Source of the DNA: Gammaproteobacteria bacterium
GTDB taxonomy: Bacteria > Pseudomonadota > Gammaproteobacteria > JABCZS01
DNA: 64,000 bases
Direction: 5' to 3'
Assembly (NCBI GenBank): GCA_013289605.1
Contig: JABCZS010000003.1
Coordinates: 64,965-128,964, forward strand
Positions 18,035 to 26,889 of the stretch are shown piece after piece. A model generated the notes under the pieces. The model did no database searches. It worked only from the letters and a program-made list of their open reading frames with translations, and was not told the origin of the DNA. The stretch's first letter is position 1, and each line of letters starts with the position of its first letter. The translations under genes were made by a program, and so were the position numbers.

Positions 18035-20845
18035 CTAAAACGCGTTGGCCAAACCGATACCCCTGGTTTTTGGAGCTAACTGCAGTTTATTTAGATAATC
18101 AACTAAAATAATGTAGTCTGACTGCACTTGCGCCACTTGGTTTTTCAAAGTGATTTCACCTGCATGGTATTCAGTATTACGAAAATCAATGATCGCTTTA
18201 AACGCTCTCTTAATGTACTGATGAGGCGCTTGCGTTATCAAGTGCTTCATATCAGGCTGGTTTAATAGCTCGCCCATTTCTGCAAATACATCGATTAGCG
18301 CAAGACTATATATTAATTGATTATCTGCGTGAGTATAATTCTGATAAAGAAAATTAATTTCTGCAATCAGGGTTTCATACTTGGCTTGTAAATTAATAGC
18401 GGATTTATCTTTTCTACTCGGCACTTTAAGTGTCTCATGCAAGGCTTTAGCCAACTCATTTAAATCTTGAACCTTAGGTGAATCTTCACGTTGAATATTT
18501 TCTATGCAAATTAAAACCGCAAACAACTTCACATGAAAATCATCTGTCATTATAAAATTATCATGGGCCAATGAATTGCGTAGAGTTCTAAAATAGTCAT
18601 ACGCATTAGATCCCTGCAACTTGTCACTCCAAGCGCTATAAAATTTTATTATTAATAGTTTGTAGGCGTGACGAAAAGCTAAAGGAGCCGTATAATTATC
18701 ATAGGCATTCAAATAAGGCGTCACCGGGGTGGATTTAGATTGATCTTGAAATTGTTTTAATGCCGGTTGTAAAGTAAATGGTACCACAGAGGTATCACTT
18801 TGCGGCACGTGTGTAGCCGTACTCTGTGTACTCGGCCCCAAATCTTCCTCAAAAGCATAAGCGCTCTGATTAAAATAGGCATCAGCGATTAAACCAGACA
18901 TTACTGAATCTTGCATGCGTGGAGTACCGTAGTCTTCGGACTCTTGGTCTGGTGTGACCTCTTGTTTCTTATGAGAGGATGAACCCGATGCTTGCATAGC
19001 AGCTAAAACTGCATGATGTTTTTCACGTTCGATTTCGTACTTATCCGTCAATTTTTTAATGATCGCGTTATTATCAGCATCATGATTGATGCCTGCTTTC
19101 TTATACTCGAGCATTAACTGTCTAATAAACTCCCCGAGTTTTGTTACATTAGGTTGAGAGAGCCAAGATAAAGTGCTTTTTTCATAATTTTTTAGCTGCA
19201 AATCATATATTTTCTTATAATTTTCACCGTAATTTTTGCGTGCATAACCATGTTCTACTTTAACTAAAGTTAAGAATTCATTTTTCATTTTCTCGAGAGG
19301 ATTTTCTTTTACCTCTGGGCTTGCAGCCTGAGTAGTTTTTGTATCCTCTTTTTTATCTTGGGTCGTTGTGGTGCCTTCTGATAACGTGCTAGTTTGCACG
19401 ATAGGCTGAATTGAAAGTGCGGGGGCTAAAGAGGTTTGCGTGGGCAATACCCTATCTGTTGAAGTGACCATAAACTCACTTATATTGTTCATGGTTACTT
19501 TGTCTATACTTAAACGCTCATTTTCATTCGGCAACTCTGCTTTGACCTGGGTATATCGCTTATAAACATAACCCGTCAAAATAATCGTGCTGATTGCAGC
19601 AAAGAGTCGCGTATCCACATAGCCACTTAACGCGTGTATGGATTTTAAAAGATAAGCGGTGGTTTGCGACCAAGGATCATCAAAACGTTTTATAAATGTT
19701 GCAACGCAAGCACGGTATACACTGTCCAACTCTGGAGGCTGGCTTTTAAAATACGCGTTAAGCTTTTCGCCCAATTCGCGTGCAGTATAGTTAGGATTCT
19801 CTTGCAAAAATTTCTTGATTAAGGTATCGGTTAAGTAGTGAATGTAGTTATTTTTTAGAGGATCTGGCATTTCTATAACCATAACACTCAGTAGATCCTC
19901 TAGACTTAATCCCGACTTATCCGCAGCAACATTAAATTGCTCTTGGGTAAAACGTATAGCCATGATGTCATCAAAATGATAATGTTCACTGGAAAAATCT
20001 GTTTCTTTTTTAATAATGAGCGCAGCAAACTGCGCGGCGATTATTGCCTCATCACCCGGCTGCTGATGAAATTTAAGTTCATATATTTTCCCTATCACAT
20101 AAGATAATCTTTCATAATCATGTTGAAACAATCGCTGTTGTATTTCCCTAATCAGATTTAGGAAATCAACATGATTATATTGAGGATTTTTACCCCCTAA
20201 ACTAATCAGTATTTTCGAATAGGAATGTGGATCTATGGTCATGCCTATAAACCTCATATTCATTTGCTCTAAGGTGATTTCTTTTTTAAACTTTCTCTTA
20301 ATTCCTTTAATCAAATCACTATTGGTATCATCACGTTCAATAGATTGTTTAATTTTTTCATATTTTTTCAGCAAGCTATGTTTAAATACAGGAAGACGAT
20401 TTATTTCTTGTCTCACTTCCAAATACGCCGTCACATGCAGATAAAAAGAAAGGTGGGTACGGCGAATTTCTTCCTGTTGTCTTGAATGCTCAGCATTCAC
20501 TACCCTTTGATTTAGCGTATTGAATGTGACTTGGTCGAGATAGTATTCTTTATGATGACTTTTGGTTCTTTCTGCTTCTATAGACTTTATGAGTTTAAAC
20601 TGCTCATCTTTGCGCATTTGAGCTTCTGTTTTGACGCGTACCAGGGGTGGGTCTTGCGTAGTCAGCTTATGTGGCGCAGATGCTTGTTCACGCGGGGTAA
20701 AATCAGGCTCAAATGGCCAAGCATTCCTAGGGGTGAGACCCAAAGGATTAGGGTTGGCACGCTGCATTACGCCGCTTGCCCCTGGATTTAACCCGGCTAC
20801 GACTACGCCCAACAACGCTAGCATGGTTTTAAATATAAGCGGCAC
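18035..20845 (-). CDS. Large exported protein with two C-terminal HEPN-like motifs, unknown function
   Basis: The 936-aa protein begins with a signal-peptide-like segment (residues 1-25, rich in Leu, Val and Ala). It is then mostly helical, with one possible membrane segment near residue 420 (FAAISTIILTGYVY) and a low-complexity Thr/Gln/Ser stretch after it. The C-terminal 200 residues contain LRNSLAHDNF (Arg756 to His761) and FRNTEYHAGE (Arg889 to His894). Both are RNxxxH motifs in helical context, as in HEPN RNases. HEPN is a motif-level suggestion only. It is the first gene after the beta-propeller gene on the same strand, about 110 bp away. Confidence 0.5.
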   Translation of the reverse strand: MPLIFKTMLALLGVVVAGLNPGASGVMQRANPNPLGLTPRNAWPFEPDFTPREQASAPHKLTTQDPPLVRVKTEAQMRKDEQFKLIKSIEAERTKSHHKEYYLDQVTFNTLNQRVVNAEHSRQQEEIRRTHLSFYLHVTAYLEVRQEINRLPVFKHSLLKKYEKIKQSIERDDTNSDLIKGIKRKFKKEITLEQMNMRFIGMTIDPHSYSKILISLGGKNPQYNHVDFLNLIREIQQRLFQHDYERLSYVIGKIYELKFHQQPGDEAIIAAQFAALIIKKETDFSSEHYHFDDIMAIRFTQEQFNVAADKSGLSLEDLLSVMVIEMPDPLKNNYIHYLTDTLIKKFLQENPNYTARELGEKLNAYFKSQPPELDSVYRACVATFIKRFDDPWSQTTAYLLKSIHALSGYVDTRLFAAISTIILTGYVYKRYTQVKAELPNENERLSIDKVTMNNISEFMVTSTDRVLPTQTSLAPALSIQPIVQTSTLSEGTTTTQDKKEDTKTTQAASPEVKENPLEKMKNEFLTLVKVEHGYARKNYGENYKKIYDLQLKNYEKSTLSWLSQPNVTKLGEFIRQLMLEYKKAGINHDADNNAIIKKLTDKYEIEREKHHAVLAAMQASGSSSHKKQEVTPDQESEDYGTPRMQDSVMSGLIADAYFNQSAYAFEEDLGPSTQSTATHVPQSDTSVVPFTLQPALKQFQDQSKSTPVTPYLNAYDNYTAPLAFRHAYKLLIIKFYSAWSDKLQGSNAYDYFRTLRNSLAHDNFIMTDDFHVKLFAVLICIENIQREDSPKVQDLNELAKALHETLKVPSRKDKSAINLQAKYETLIAEINFLYQNYTHADNQLIYSLALIDVFAEMGELLNQPDMKHLITQAPHQYIKRAFKAIIDFRNTEYHAGEITLKNQVAQVQSDYIILVDYLNKLQLAPKTRGIGLANAF

Positions 20846-20904
20846 GAATGATCCTCAATTTAAGATGTCATAAAACAAACTGATGTTATCATATTTTATG
20901 GTAA

Positions 20905-21051
20905 ATTTTCAAAAAGGGAATACAAATAATAATCGTAGCTAAGTTATCACCGTTAAGTAAAAAGTCTCCCCTCGATATACCAAGCATCGATATTCAATTA
21001 TCTACTGAAGAAGTAATCGATATTGTGCGTGAAATTCGCGAACGAGATTAA
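20905..21051 (+). pseudogene. Possible antitoxin C-terminal remnant
   Basis: An open stretch with no ATG, GTG or TTG start reads ...KLSPLSKKSPLDIPSIDI...STEEVIDIVREIRERD. It resembles the tail of VapB/Phd-type antitoxins. It follows a stop codon at 20902 and ends beside MITE copy 2 and island B. The short length makes this tentative. Confidence 0.25.
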
Positions 21052-21054
21052 AAT

Positions 21055-21151
21055 AGGACTTACAAAAAATGCGGTTGTTAGGGTGTTTTTTTTACTCATG
21101 GCTGTCGCAAAATCGCCAAAAAACACCCTAACCGCATTTTTTGTAAGTCCT
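21055..21151. repeat. MITE-like palindromic repeat, copy 2
   Basis: 97 bp with AGGACT and AGTCCT termini. It has the same arms as copies 1 and 3 with a 3-bp loss in the right arm and G-to-A type changes. The loop orientation matches copy 3. It ends 27 bp outside the left attachment repeat of island B. Confidence 0.8.
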
Positions 21152-21178
21152 GGAATAAATACCTAAGTCTAACAATCT

Positions 21179-21216
21179 TGCCCCGGATAGGATTCGAACC
21201 TATGACCTTCCCCTTA
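21179..21216 (-). repeat. Island B left attachment repeat (tRNA-Arg 3' fragment)
   Basis: Identical to 22524-22561, covering discriminator base to anticodon loop of tRNA-Arg(CCT). The match breaks in the anticodon loop. Confidence 0.85.
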
Positions 21217-21338
21217 CGAGGGCATCGTGTAGCATCTAGGGGTGGCTTACAGAGTCTAAAAATCCTTATAAAATAAGCATCTTTCATATTGTACTGTCCA
21301 ACAGAAACGATTACAATCTATCTTAATCTAGCATTTTT

Positions 21339-21357
21339 TTAGTACCAATTAGGTACC
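21339..21357 (+). repeat. Imperfect paired repeats in island B
   Basis: TTAGTACC, spacer AAT, TAGGTACC: two near-identical 8-mers with the same 3-bp spacer as the perfect pairs in islands A and C, about 120 bp from the left attachment repeat. Confidence 0.45.
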
Positions 21358-21439
21358 GTGATGATTACCCCCTAATCTGACCAAGCATAGTGCAACGCGA
21401 GATGCACAATTAACCTCTTTTTATTCATTAAGGCAGGGA

Positions 21440-22477
21440 ATGATAATGAATCAATTTATTGACCCCTCTTATGCGACACTTTTGGAGTTGCTTAAACAGC
21501 AAATATCGACCGCACGTTATCAGGCAGCACTGAAGGTTAATAAGGATCTTGTTCTCCTCTACCATCATATTGGTACGCGAATTCTTCAATCGCAGGAGAC
21601 ACATGGCTGGGGCGCCAAAGTCATTGACCAACTAAGCAAGGATTTAAGGCGGGAATTTCCCGATATGAAAGGTTTTAGTACTCAAAATTTAAAGTATATG
21701 CGCCGTTTTGCACAGGAATATGGAGGCAATGAAATTGGTCAACAGGCTGTTGACCAATTACCGTGGGGGCATAATGTCGTTTTAATGTACCGCGTGGCTG
21801 ATAGGAAGGCCAGGGAGTTTTATGTCCAAAAAACGATAGCTCAAGGATGGTCGCGTGATAGGTTAGCTGCGCAAATAGAATCAAACTTATATAAAAGAGA
21901 GGGTAAAGCGGTTACTAACTTTAAAAACCAGCTAGCATTACCGTTATCTGATTTAGCCAATAATACGTTAAAAGACCCCTATCTTTTTGATTTCTTAGGA
22001 TTAGGCAAAGATGCACATGAGCGTGATGTCGAAAAAGCTCTCATCAACCACATGGAAAAATTCCTTCTTGAATTAGGTGCCGGTTTTGCATTTGTTGGGC
22101 GTCAGTATCATTTGGAAGTGGGCGGCCAGGATTATTATATTGATTTGCTGTTTTACCATCTTAAACTGCGCTGCTTTGTGGTGATTGAATTGAAGGACAA
22201 GGAATTCAAGCCGGAGTATGCAGGCAAGCTCAATTTCTATCTCTCTGCAATAGACGATTTGGTAAAGCATCAAAGTGATAACCCTTCTATCGGCCTTATT
22301 TTATGCAAAACCAAAAATAACGTCACGGCAGAATACGCCTTGCGGGATATCAACAAACCTATCGGATTAGCGGAGTATAGACTCTCAGATGCGCTACCCG
22401 AAGAAATCCAAACCAGCTTGCCTACCATTGAGGCGTTGGAACATGAACTGGCAAAAGGTTTAAAAAATGAGGAATAG
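21440..22477 (+). CDS. YhcG/DUF1016-family PDDEXK nuclease
   Basis: The 345-aa protein shows the DUF1016 architecture. The N-terminal helical domain (residues 10-150) contains GTRILQSQETHGWGAKVI and the FSTQNLKYMRRFAQEY signature. The C-terminal PD-(D/E)xK domain has Asp235 (DYYIDLLFYH), Glu250 and Lys252 (VVIELK) as the likely catalytic triad. The ATG at 21440 follows AAGGCAGGG. The family is often found in defence islands and beside restriction genes. It is the sole cargo of island B, which supports a mobile defence role; the target is unknown. Confidence 0.88.
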   Translation: MIMNQFIDPSYATLLELLKQQISTARYQAALKVNKDLVLLYHHIGTRILQSQETHGWGAKVIDQLSKDLRREFPDMKGFSTQNLKYMRRFAQEYGGNEIGQQAVDQLPWGHNVVLMYRVADRKAREFYVQKTIAQGWSRDRLAAQIESNLYKREGKAVTNFKNQLALPLSDLANNTLKDPYLFDFLGLGKDAHERDVEKALINHMEKFLLELGAGFAFVGRQYHLEVGGQDYYIDLLFYHLKLRCFVVIELKDKEFKPEYAGKLNFYLSAIDDLVKHQSDNPSIGLILCKTKNNVTAEYALRDINKPIGLAEYRLSDALPEEIQTSLPTIEALEHELAKGLKNEE

Positions 22478-22523
22478 GCACAATGCGCCCTGAAAAATGG
22501 GTCTTAATGCATTGTTTAATTAA

Positions 22524-22596
22524 TGCCCCGGATAGGATTCGAACCTATGACCTTCCCCTTAGGAGGGGGACGCGCTATCCCCTGTGCCACCGAGGC
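22524..22596 (-). tRNA. tRNA-Arg (anticodon CCT)
   Basis: Complete cloverleaf with acceptor GCCTCGG/CCGGGGC, anticodon CCT in the loop CTCCTAA, and T-arm GGTTCGAATCC. CCA is not encoded. Its 3' half forms the right attachment repeat of island B. Confidence 0.95.
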
Positions 22597-22704
22597 AATG
22601 AGGAGCTATTATAGCCTGTTTTAAGCGTGGGGTAGACATATATAGATAGACTAATCATGACAGAGACGCTATATTAACTTTGTTAACTTATTAAGGTTCC
22701 CCTC

Positions 22705-23949
22705 ATGAAAAAAAAATACTGCGTTATTGTGGATGCTTATGGCTCTACGGCCTATCTGCCTGCTGAATTTATAAAACGTGGTTTTGAGTGTATCCATGTG
22801 GCGAGTCCCGGCGAGAAAGGTGAATATTACCTCAAAAGCTTTCGCCCCCAGGATTTTGCGGTAATCGTAGAAGAACAGCACGATATTGATAAAATTGTAG
22901 CCCAGCTTGAGCGCTACCCTATAGTCTGTGTCGTCCCGGGAACCGATGCTGCCGTGTTACTGGCAGATACCTTGGCCTCGCGCTTGGGGCTTAAACAAAA
23001 TGACTTGGAATTAAGCCCAGCACGCCGGTATAAGGACGTGATGGCCGAGCGTTTAGCGGCCGTGCATTTGCCGCATATTCCCCATATTAAATCCTCTGAC
23101 AGCGCAGAAATCATTGCCTGGGCCAATCAAGGCGGGCACTGGCCGCTCGTTATTAAACCTATAGACGGTGCCGCAACCGAAGGCTTATCGCTGTGCCAGG
23201 CACCCAGTGATGTTCAGGCGGCGCTGGATTATCTCCTCTCACAAACAAGCTTTTTGGGACATCAGTTTCATGTGGCGCTGGCGCAACCGTTTTTAGTAGG
23301 CTCAGAATATATCGTGAATACCGTGAGTCGCGATGGCAGGCATTATGTGTGCGATATTTGGGAATCACAAAAAGAGCATGATAACGGTCATATCATTTAT
23401 ACCACTACGGCATTACTGCCTTCAACCGGTGCGGTGCAGGAGCTATTAAGCGATTATATTTTAAAAGTGGTTCCTGCGCTGGGGGTTAATATTGGCCCGG
23501 TGCACTCTGAAGTGATGCTGACAAGCCAAGGTCCTGTACTCATCGAAAGTAATTGCCGGATTATGGGCTTAGGGATCCCGCCTGCGCTGCAAGAAGAAGC
23601 CTTGGAATATATACAAACTACGCTGACGGCAGAATCCTATGTGGATCCGAAAAATTTTGCACAACATACTAAAGCGCCCTATGTTCTAAAAAAACATCTG
23701 GTCTGTGTGTTGCATCAAGTGCCCTTTGAACAAGCATTCGTGCATGAGTCAGCCATTGCACAAATCAAAGCCCTAGAAAGTTTTAAAATGCATAAATTTT
23801 CTCATACCGGCACAGTCATGAAAACCATAGATTTACTGACTTCGCCCGGCTGGGTATTGTTGATCCATGATGATCCTACGGTAATTGAAGCGGATATTAA
23901 ATGTATCCGTGACATAGAAAGAAACCACTTATTTAGTCCAAAACCGTAA
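22705..23949 (+). CDS. ATP-grasp ligase (L-amino-acid/carboxylate-amine ligase type)
   Basis: The protein has ATP-grasp architecture: a pre-ATP-grasp N-terminus (KKYCVIVDAYGSTAYLPAEF), a central ATP-binding lysine segment (WPLVIKPIDGAATEGLSLC, near residues 145-165), and the metal-binding IGPVHSEVMLT and LIESNCRIMG near 270-290. The 414-aa size and the HSE/ESN pair match dipeptide-forming L-amino-acid ligases of the BacD type. The enzyme activates a carboxylate as acyl phosphate and joins it to an amine. The MFS gene follows after 2 bp, so the two are co-transcribed and probably make and export one product. Confidence 0.82.
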   Translation: MKKKYCVIVDAYGSTAYLPAEFIKRGFECIHVASPGEKGEYYLKSFRPQDFAVIVEEQHDIDKIVAQLERYPIVCVVPGTDAAVLLADTLASRLGLKQNDLELSPARRYKDVMAERLAAVHLPHIPHIKSSDSAEIIAWANQGGHWPLVIKPIDGAATEGLSLCQAPSDVQAALDYLLSQTSFLGHQFHVALAQPFLVGSEYIVNTVSRDGRHYVCDIWESQKEHDNGHIIYTTTALLPSTGAVQELLSDYILKVVPALGVNIGPVHSEVMLTSQGPVLIESNCRIMGLGIPPALQEEALEYIQTTLTAESYVDPKNFAQHTKAPYVLKKHLVCVLHQVPFEQAFVHESAIAQIKALESFKMHKFSHTGTVMKTIDLLTSPGWVLLIHDDPTVIEADIKCIRDIERNHLFSPKP

Positions 23950-23951
23950 CC

Positions 23952-25163
23952 ATGAAGAATTTATATTCGCGTTGGACATTACTTTTTATTATTCTAATTG
24001 ATGGGATAGGGATCAGTATTGTTTACCCTACATTTGCTTATTATTTTCTTGCAGACACCAGTACTTTGTTTTCTGCACAAACCAGTTATGAGGGACGTTT
24101 ATTTTATTTAGGTCTTGCCTTTGCGATCTATCCTTTTTTTATGGCTATCGGTTCTTTACTCATAGGTAAAGCCTCGGATAACTGGGGACGCAAACGATCG
24201 TTACTCCTGTGTTTAAGCGGATTTACTTTTGGCTTTTTTGTTACCGCTGCAGGCGTACACTTTAATTTTTATGGGTTACTGATCTTGGGTCGCGCCATTG
24301 CCGGATTAACTGCGGGCGCGCATGTGATTGCGCTAGCCTCCATGGCTGATTTAAGCACAGGTAAAGATAAAACTAAAAACATGGGCGCGGTGATTATGGC
24401 GAGCACGCTAGGCTTTGTTATAGGTCCGGCTTTAGGCGGGATTTTATCTAGCGCTGATATTTTGCCTTTTTTCAGCGCGCGCACCCCATTTGCGGCGGTT
24501 GGTCTTATGGGTTTAATCGCTATCGCGCTGACCCAATTGTATTTTCAAGAAACGTTTACGCGTAAACCCCTGGCTAGTCCTGATGCGGTTAATGCAAGCG
24601 ATATGAATTTATTTAGCAATCATCACCTCCTGCGTCTTGCCAGCGTATATTTTCTATTTACTTTGGGCTGGAATTTCTTTTTTCAATTTACTCCGATTTA
24701 TTTAGAGTCATTTTTTCTAGTCAACGCCGCAACGACGGGGGGCTTTATGTCTTTTGTAGGCCTCATATTTATGGGTGCCATTGTCGGGATAGTGAGACCT
24801 ACTTTATCTTATGTGAGCCTAGTGAATAGTCTATGTATAGGATTGGTGCTCTTACTATTTAGCATCGCGATTATGCTCTATATCACTACATTTACTTGGT
24901 TTTGGATCATCGTCATTCCATTTTGTATTGGCGGTGGTTTTGCTTATACGACGTGCTTAAGCTTATTTTCTGAAGCAGCCAATGAAATGCATCAAGGACA
25001 TGTGATGGGCATAGGCAGTATGGTCAAGAGTGCGGCCTGGACTTTAGCGCCGATCATTTCAGGCGTCATCGCCTATTTTGACCTGCATTGGCCGATGATA
25101 GCGGCCAGCCTTTGTTTTGCCTTAGGACTGGGTTTATGTTGTCATCTTAAACAGAATAGATGA
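23952..25163 (+). CDS. MFS transporter, probable exporter of the ligase product
   Basis: The 403-aa protein has about 12 hydrophobic segments and the MFS motif A (GKASDNWGRKRSL) after the second, typical of drug/H+ antiporters of the TetA/Bcr type. It starts two bases after the ATP-grasp gene ends, so translation is likely coupled. The analogy with BacD/BacE in bacilysin clusters suggests export of a small peptide or self-protection. The substrate is inference. Confidence 0.85.
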   Translation: MKNLYSRWTLLFIILIDGIGISIVYPTFAYYFLADTSTLFSAQTSYEGRLFYLGLAFAIYPFFMAIGSLLIGKASDNWGRKRSLLLCLSGFTFGFFVTAAGVHFNFYGLLILGRAIAGLTAGAHVIALASMADLSTGKDKTKNMGAVIMASTLGFVIGPALGGILSSADILPFFSARTPFAAVGLMGLIAIALTQLYFQETFTRKPLASPDAVNASDMNLFSNHHLLRLASVYFLFTLGWNFFFQFTPIYLESFFLVNAATTGGFMSFVGLIFMGAIVGIVRPTLSYVSLVNSLCIGLVLLLFSIAIMLYITTFTWFWIIVIPFCIGGGFAYTTCLSLFSEAANEMHQGHVMGIGSMVKSAAWTLAPIISGVIAYFDLHWPMIAASLCFALGLGLCCHLKQNR

Positions 25164-25218
25164 TTTTTCCTAATGACTGCAGGGTCCGCTAAAATTAATC
25201 GGTACTGAGTCCATAACA

Positions 25219-26637
25219 TTAATTTTCATATGACAGCCAAATCTGCTCATTACCCTTAACTTGTCTTAATAACGCATTTTCATACCCGGTTACAGGAAAT
25301 GAAAACTGGTAGCCGTTAGGGCAAGTCGGATTATTCCAGGAATCTGCGCTGGAAGAGAGCATCCACGCTAATCTATCGTTGGTATCCACACAGGCATGTT
25401 TCATGTTTGTGGTGTCACAATCGCTGTGCACCCGCCATCTTCCATCATTGTCCATCACCGTACAGCCTGTTGCTTGAGGCTCATTAGGGGCCCAAGACCA
25501 AATCATTTCGGCAATCGCAGAAGGTTGTACATTATCTAGTCCCATAGTACTGATGCCACAATCAACAAAATTACGTATATCTTGAGGCTTAATCATTTGT
25601 TTAGGATCAGGTTGCAGCGCAGGTCCTTTAGCAATACTGTGATCTAAAGGACGGAAAAATCCACCACCGTAATGGTATTGCTCACCGTCAATGGCGCAAT
25701 GAGGAAAAGGCGTAAATCTATCTACACTGAATTGACGCCCGCCGTAAGTATCTGAGGTCAAACGTGGGTAGAAAATAAGATCAGAGTGTTCAAAACTCTC
25801 TGAATTGCATTCAAAAATCACTTGTTTTCCCATAACAATAAGCTCTTTTGCTGTGGGCCATCTTCCGAGTATTTCTTTATCAGCAGGCGTGAATATCCTA
25901 TCACCAAAGACTTCAAGTGTAGTTTTGACGGCTTCTTTCACTTGGCTATCTATAAATGGGCTTTTAACATCATAGTAAATGACGATGATTTCTTCTTTAT
26001 TCTCAGGCAAGTTTAACCACGTATCGACTTCTTGCAATCCGGTTTGAAGGTTCTGATTATGCGTAGAGAAGCAACCCAAATTCTCAGGATCCCACTTTAA
26101 TTTAGTACGTGTTTTTATCTCTGCTAAATCAACCCAAGTCAGCAGGCGTGGATCGGGAAAAGGATCATGGCAAAGTCGGATATCTTCATATTGCTCAATA
26201 AAACCCCACATATCAAATTCCATCCATCGTAACCCCATCCGTAATTGATCGGTCACTGAATAACGTTGATTTTGTAGTACAACATTATTGTCCTTATATT
26301 TAGCCTCTAGAAATAATTCATGTAATCCAGATTCCTCTACGCCTATCCCACTGCTTTGTGTTTGGTAGCTATTATGGGTACCCGGCATTTGATAATAAGG
26401 CAGTGGTAAATCACGTTGTAGCTTACGTTGAAAATTTAGTGCATTGAGCGCCCACGTATCGATCTCAACTGTCCCACTCTGGCATACCTCAGCACAAAGA
26501 GTGCGATTGCACATTTCGTGACGGATACAATTTGCGGTATCGGGGGCTTGACCCGTACTATTTAAATTCGGTGGGTCTAATGCCAACACCAGTGGAACAG
26601 TTAACATTAAACCAATAAGCAATAATTTATTCATCAT
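25219..26637 (-). CDS. Secreted PI-PLC X-like phosphodiesterase
   Basis: A signal peptide (residues 1-19) is followed by a Cys-rich N-terminal segment and a TIM-barrel PLC-like domain. MPGTHNSYQ supplies the first catalytic His, RWMEFDMWG the acidic metal or general-base residues, and LCHDP the second His. IIVIYYDVKSP is a typical barrel strand. The layout matches eukaryote-like PLC-like phosphodiesterases (PI-PLC X superfamily). The mature protein would act outside the cell or on host lipids. C-terminal Cys pairs suggest disulphides. No Ca-binding C2 domain is present. PLC activity itself is inference. Confidence 0.75.
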   Translation of the reverse strand: MMNKLLLIGLMLTVPLVLALDPPNLNSTGQAPDTANCIRHEMCNRTLCAEVCQSGTVEIDTWALNALNFQRKLQRDLPLPYYQMPGTHNSYQTQSSGIGVEESGLHELFLEAKYKDNNVVLQNQRYSVTDQLRMGLRWMEFDMWGFIEQYEDIRLCHDPFPDPRLLTWVDLAEIKTRTKLKWDPENLGCFSTHNQNLQTGLQEVDTWLNLPENKEEIIVIYYDVKSPFIDSQVKEAVKTTLEVFGDRIFTPADKEILGRWPTAKELIVMGKQVIFECNSESFEHSDLIFYPRLTSDTYGGRQFSVDRFTPFPHCAIDGEQYHYGGGFFRPLDHSIAKGPALQPDPKQMIKPQDIRNFVDCGISTMGLDNVQPSAIAEMIWSWAPNEPQATGCTVMDNDGRWRVHSDCDTTNMKHACVDTNDRLAWMLSSSADSWNNPTCPNGYQFSFPVTGYENALLRQVKGNEQIWLSYEN

Positions 26638-26889
26638 TTATATCTCAAGATTTTAAATAGAGGGCATGTTAAAGACTATATAGCCCAAATAAAACTAATA
26701 TTATCTGAAAATCTGCAGTTTTGCAAGATGGATAACAAAAGGAGAAACACTCTAGTTCAGGGCTTAGAGTCAGCATTGTGCCCATTTAACTTTATCCTCT
26801 GCGGTATCACATTAAATTGAACTATATTTAAAAGTCGTCTGATAGGTATCTATTGCAGCTATACAAAATATTTTTTAAAGAGGCTACCC

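Larger units (their letters stand above)
21179..22561. mobile_element. Island B: tRNA-Arg-nested element carrying one nuclease gene
   Basis: A 38-bp perfect direct repeat (21179-21216 and 22524-22561) is the 3' half of tRNA-Arg. The right copy belongs to the intact gene and the left copy is an orphan fragment with a changed anticodon-arm sequence. The intervening 1.3 kb contains only a YhcG/DUF1016 gene. No recombinase is present. A TTAGTACC, AAT, TAGGTACC pair at 21339-21357 copies the 8-3-8 layout of the paired repeats in islands A and C. No second pair is visible at the right end. Confidence 0.8.
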
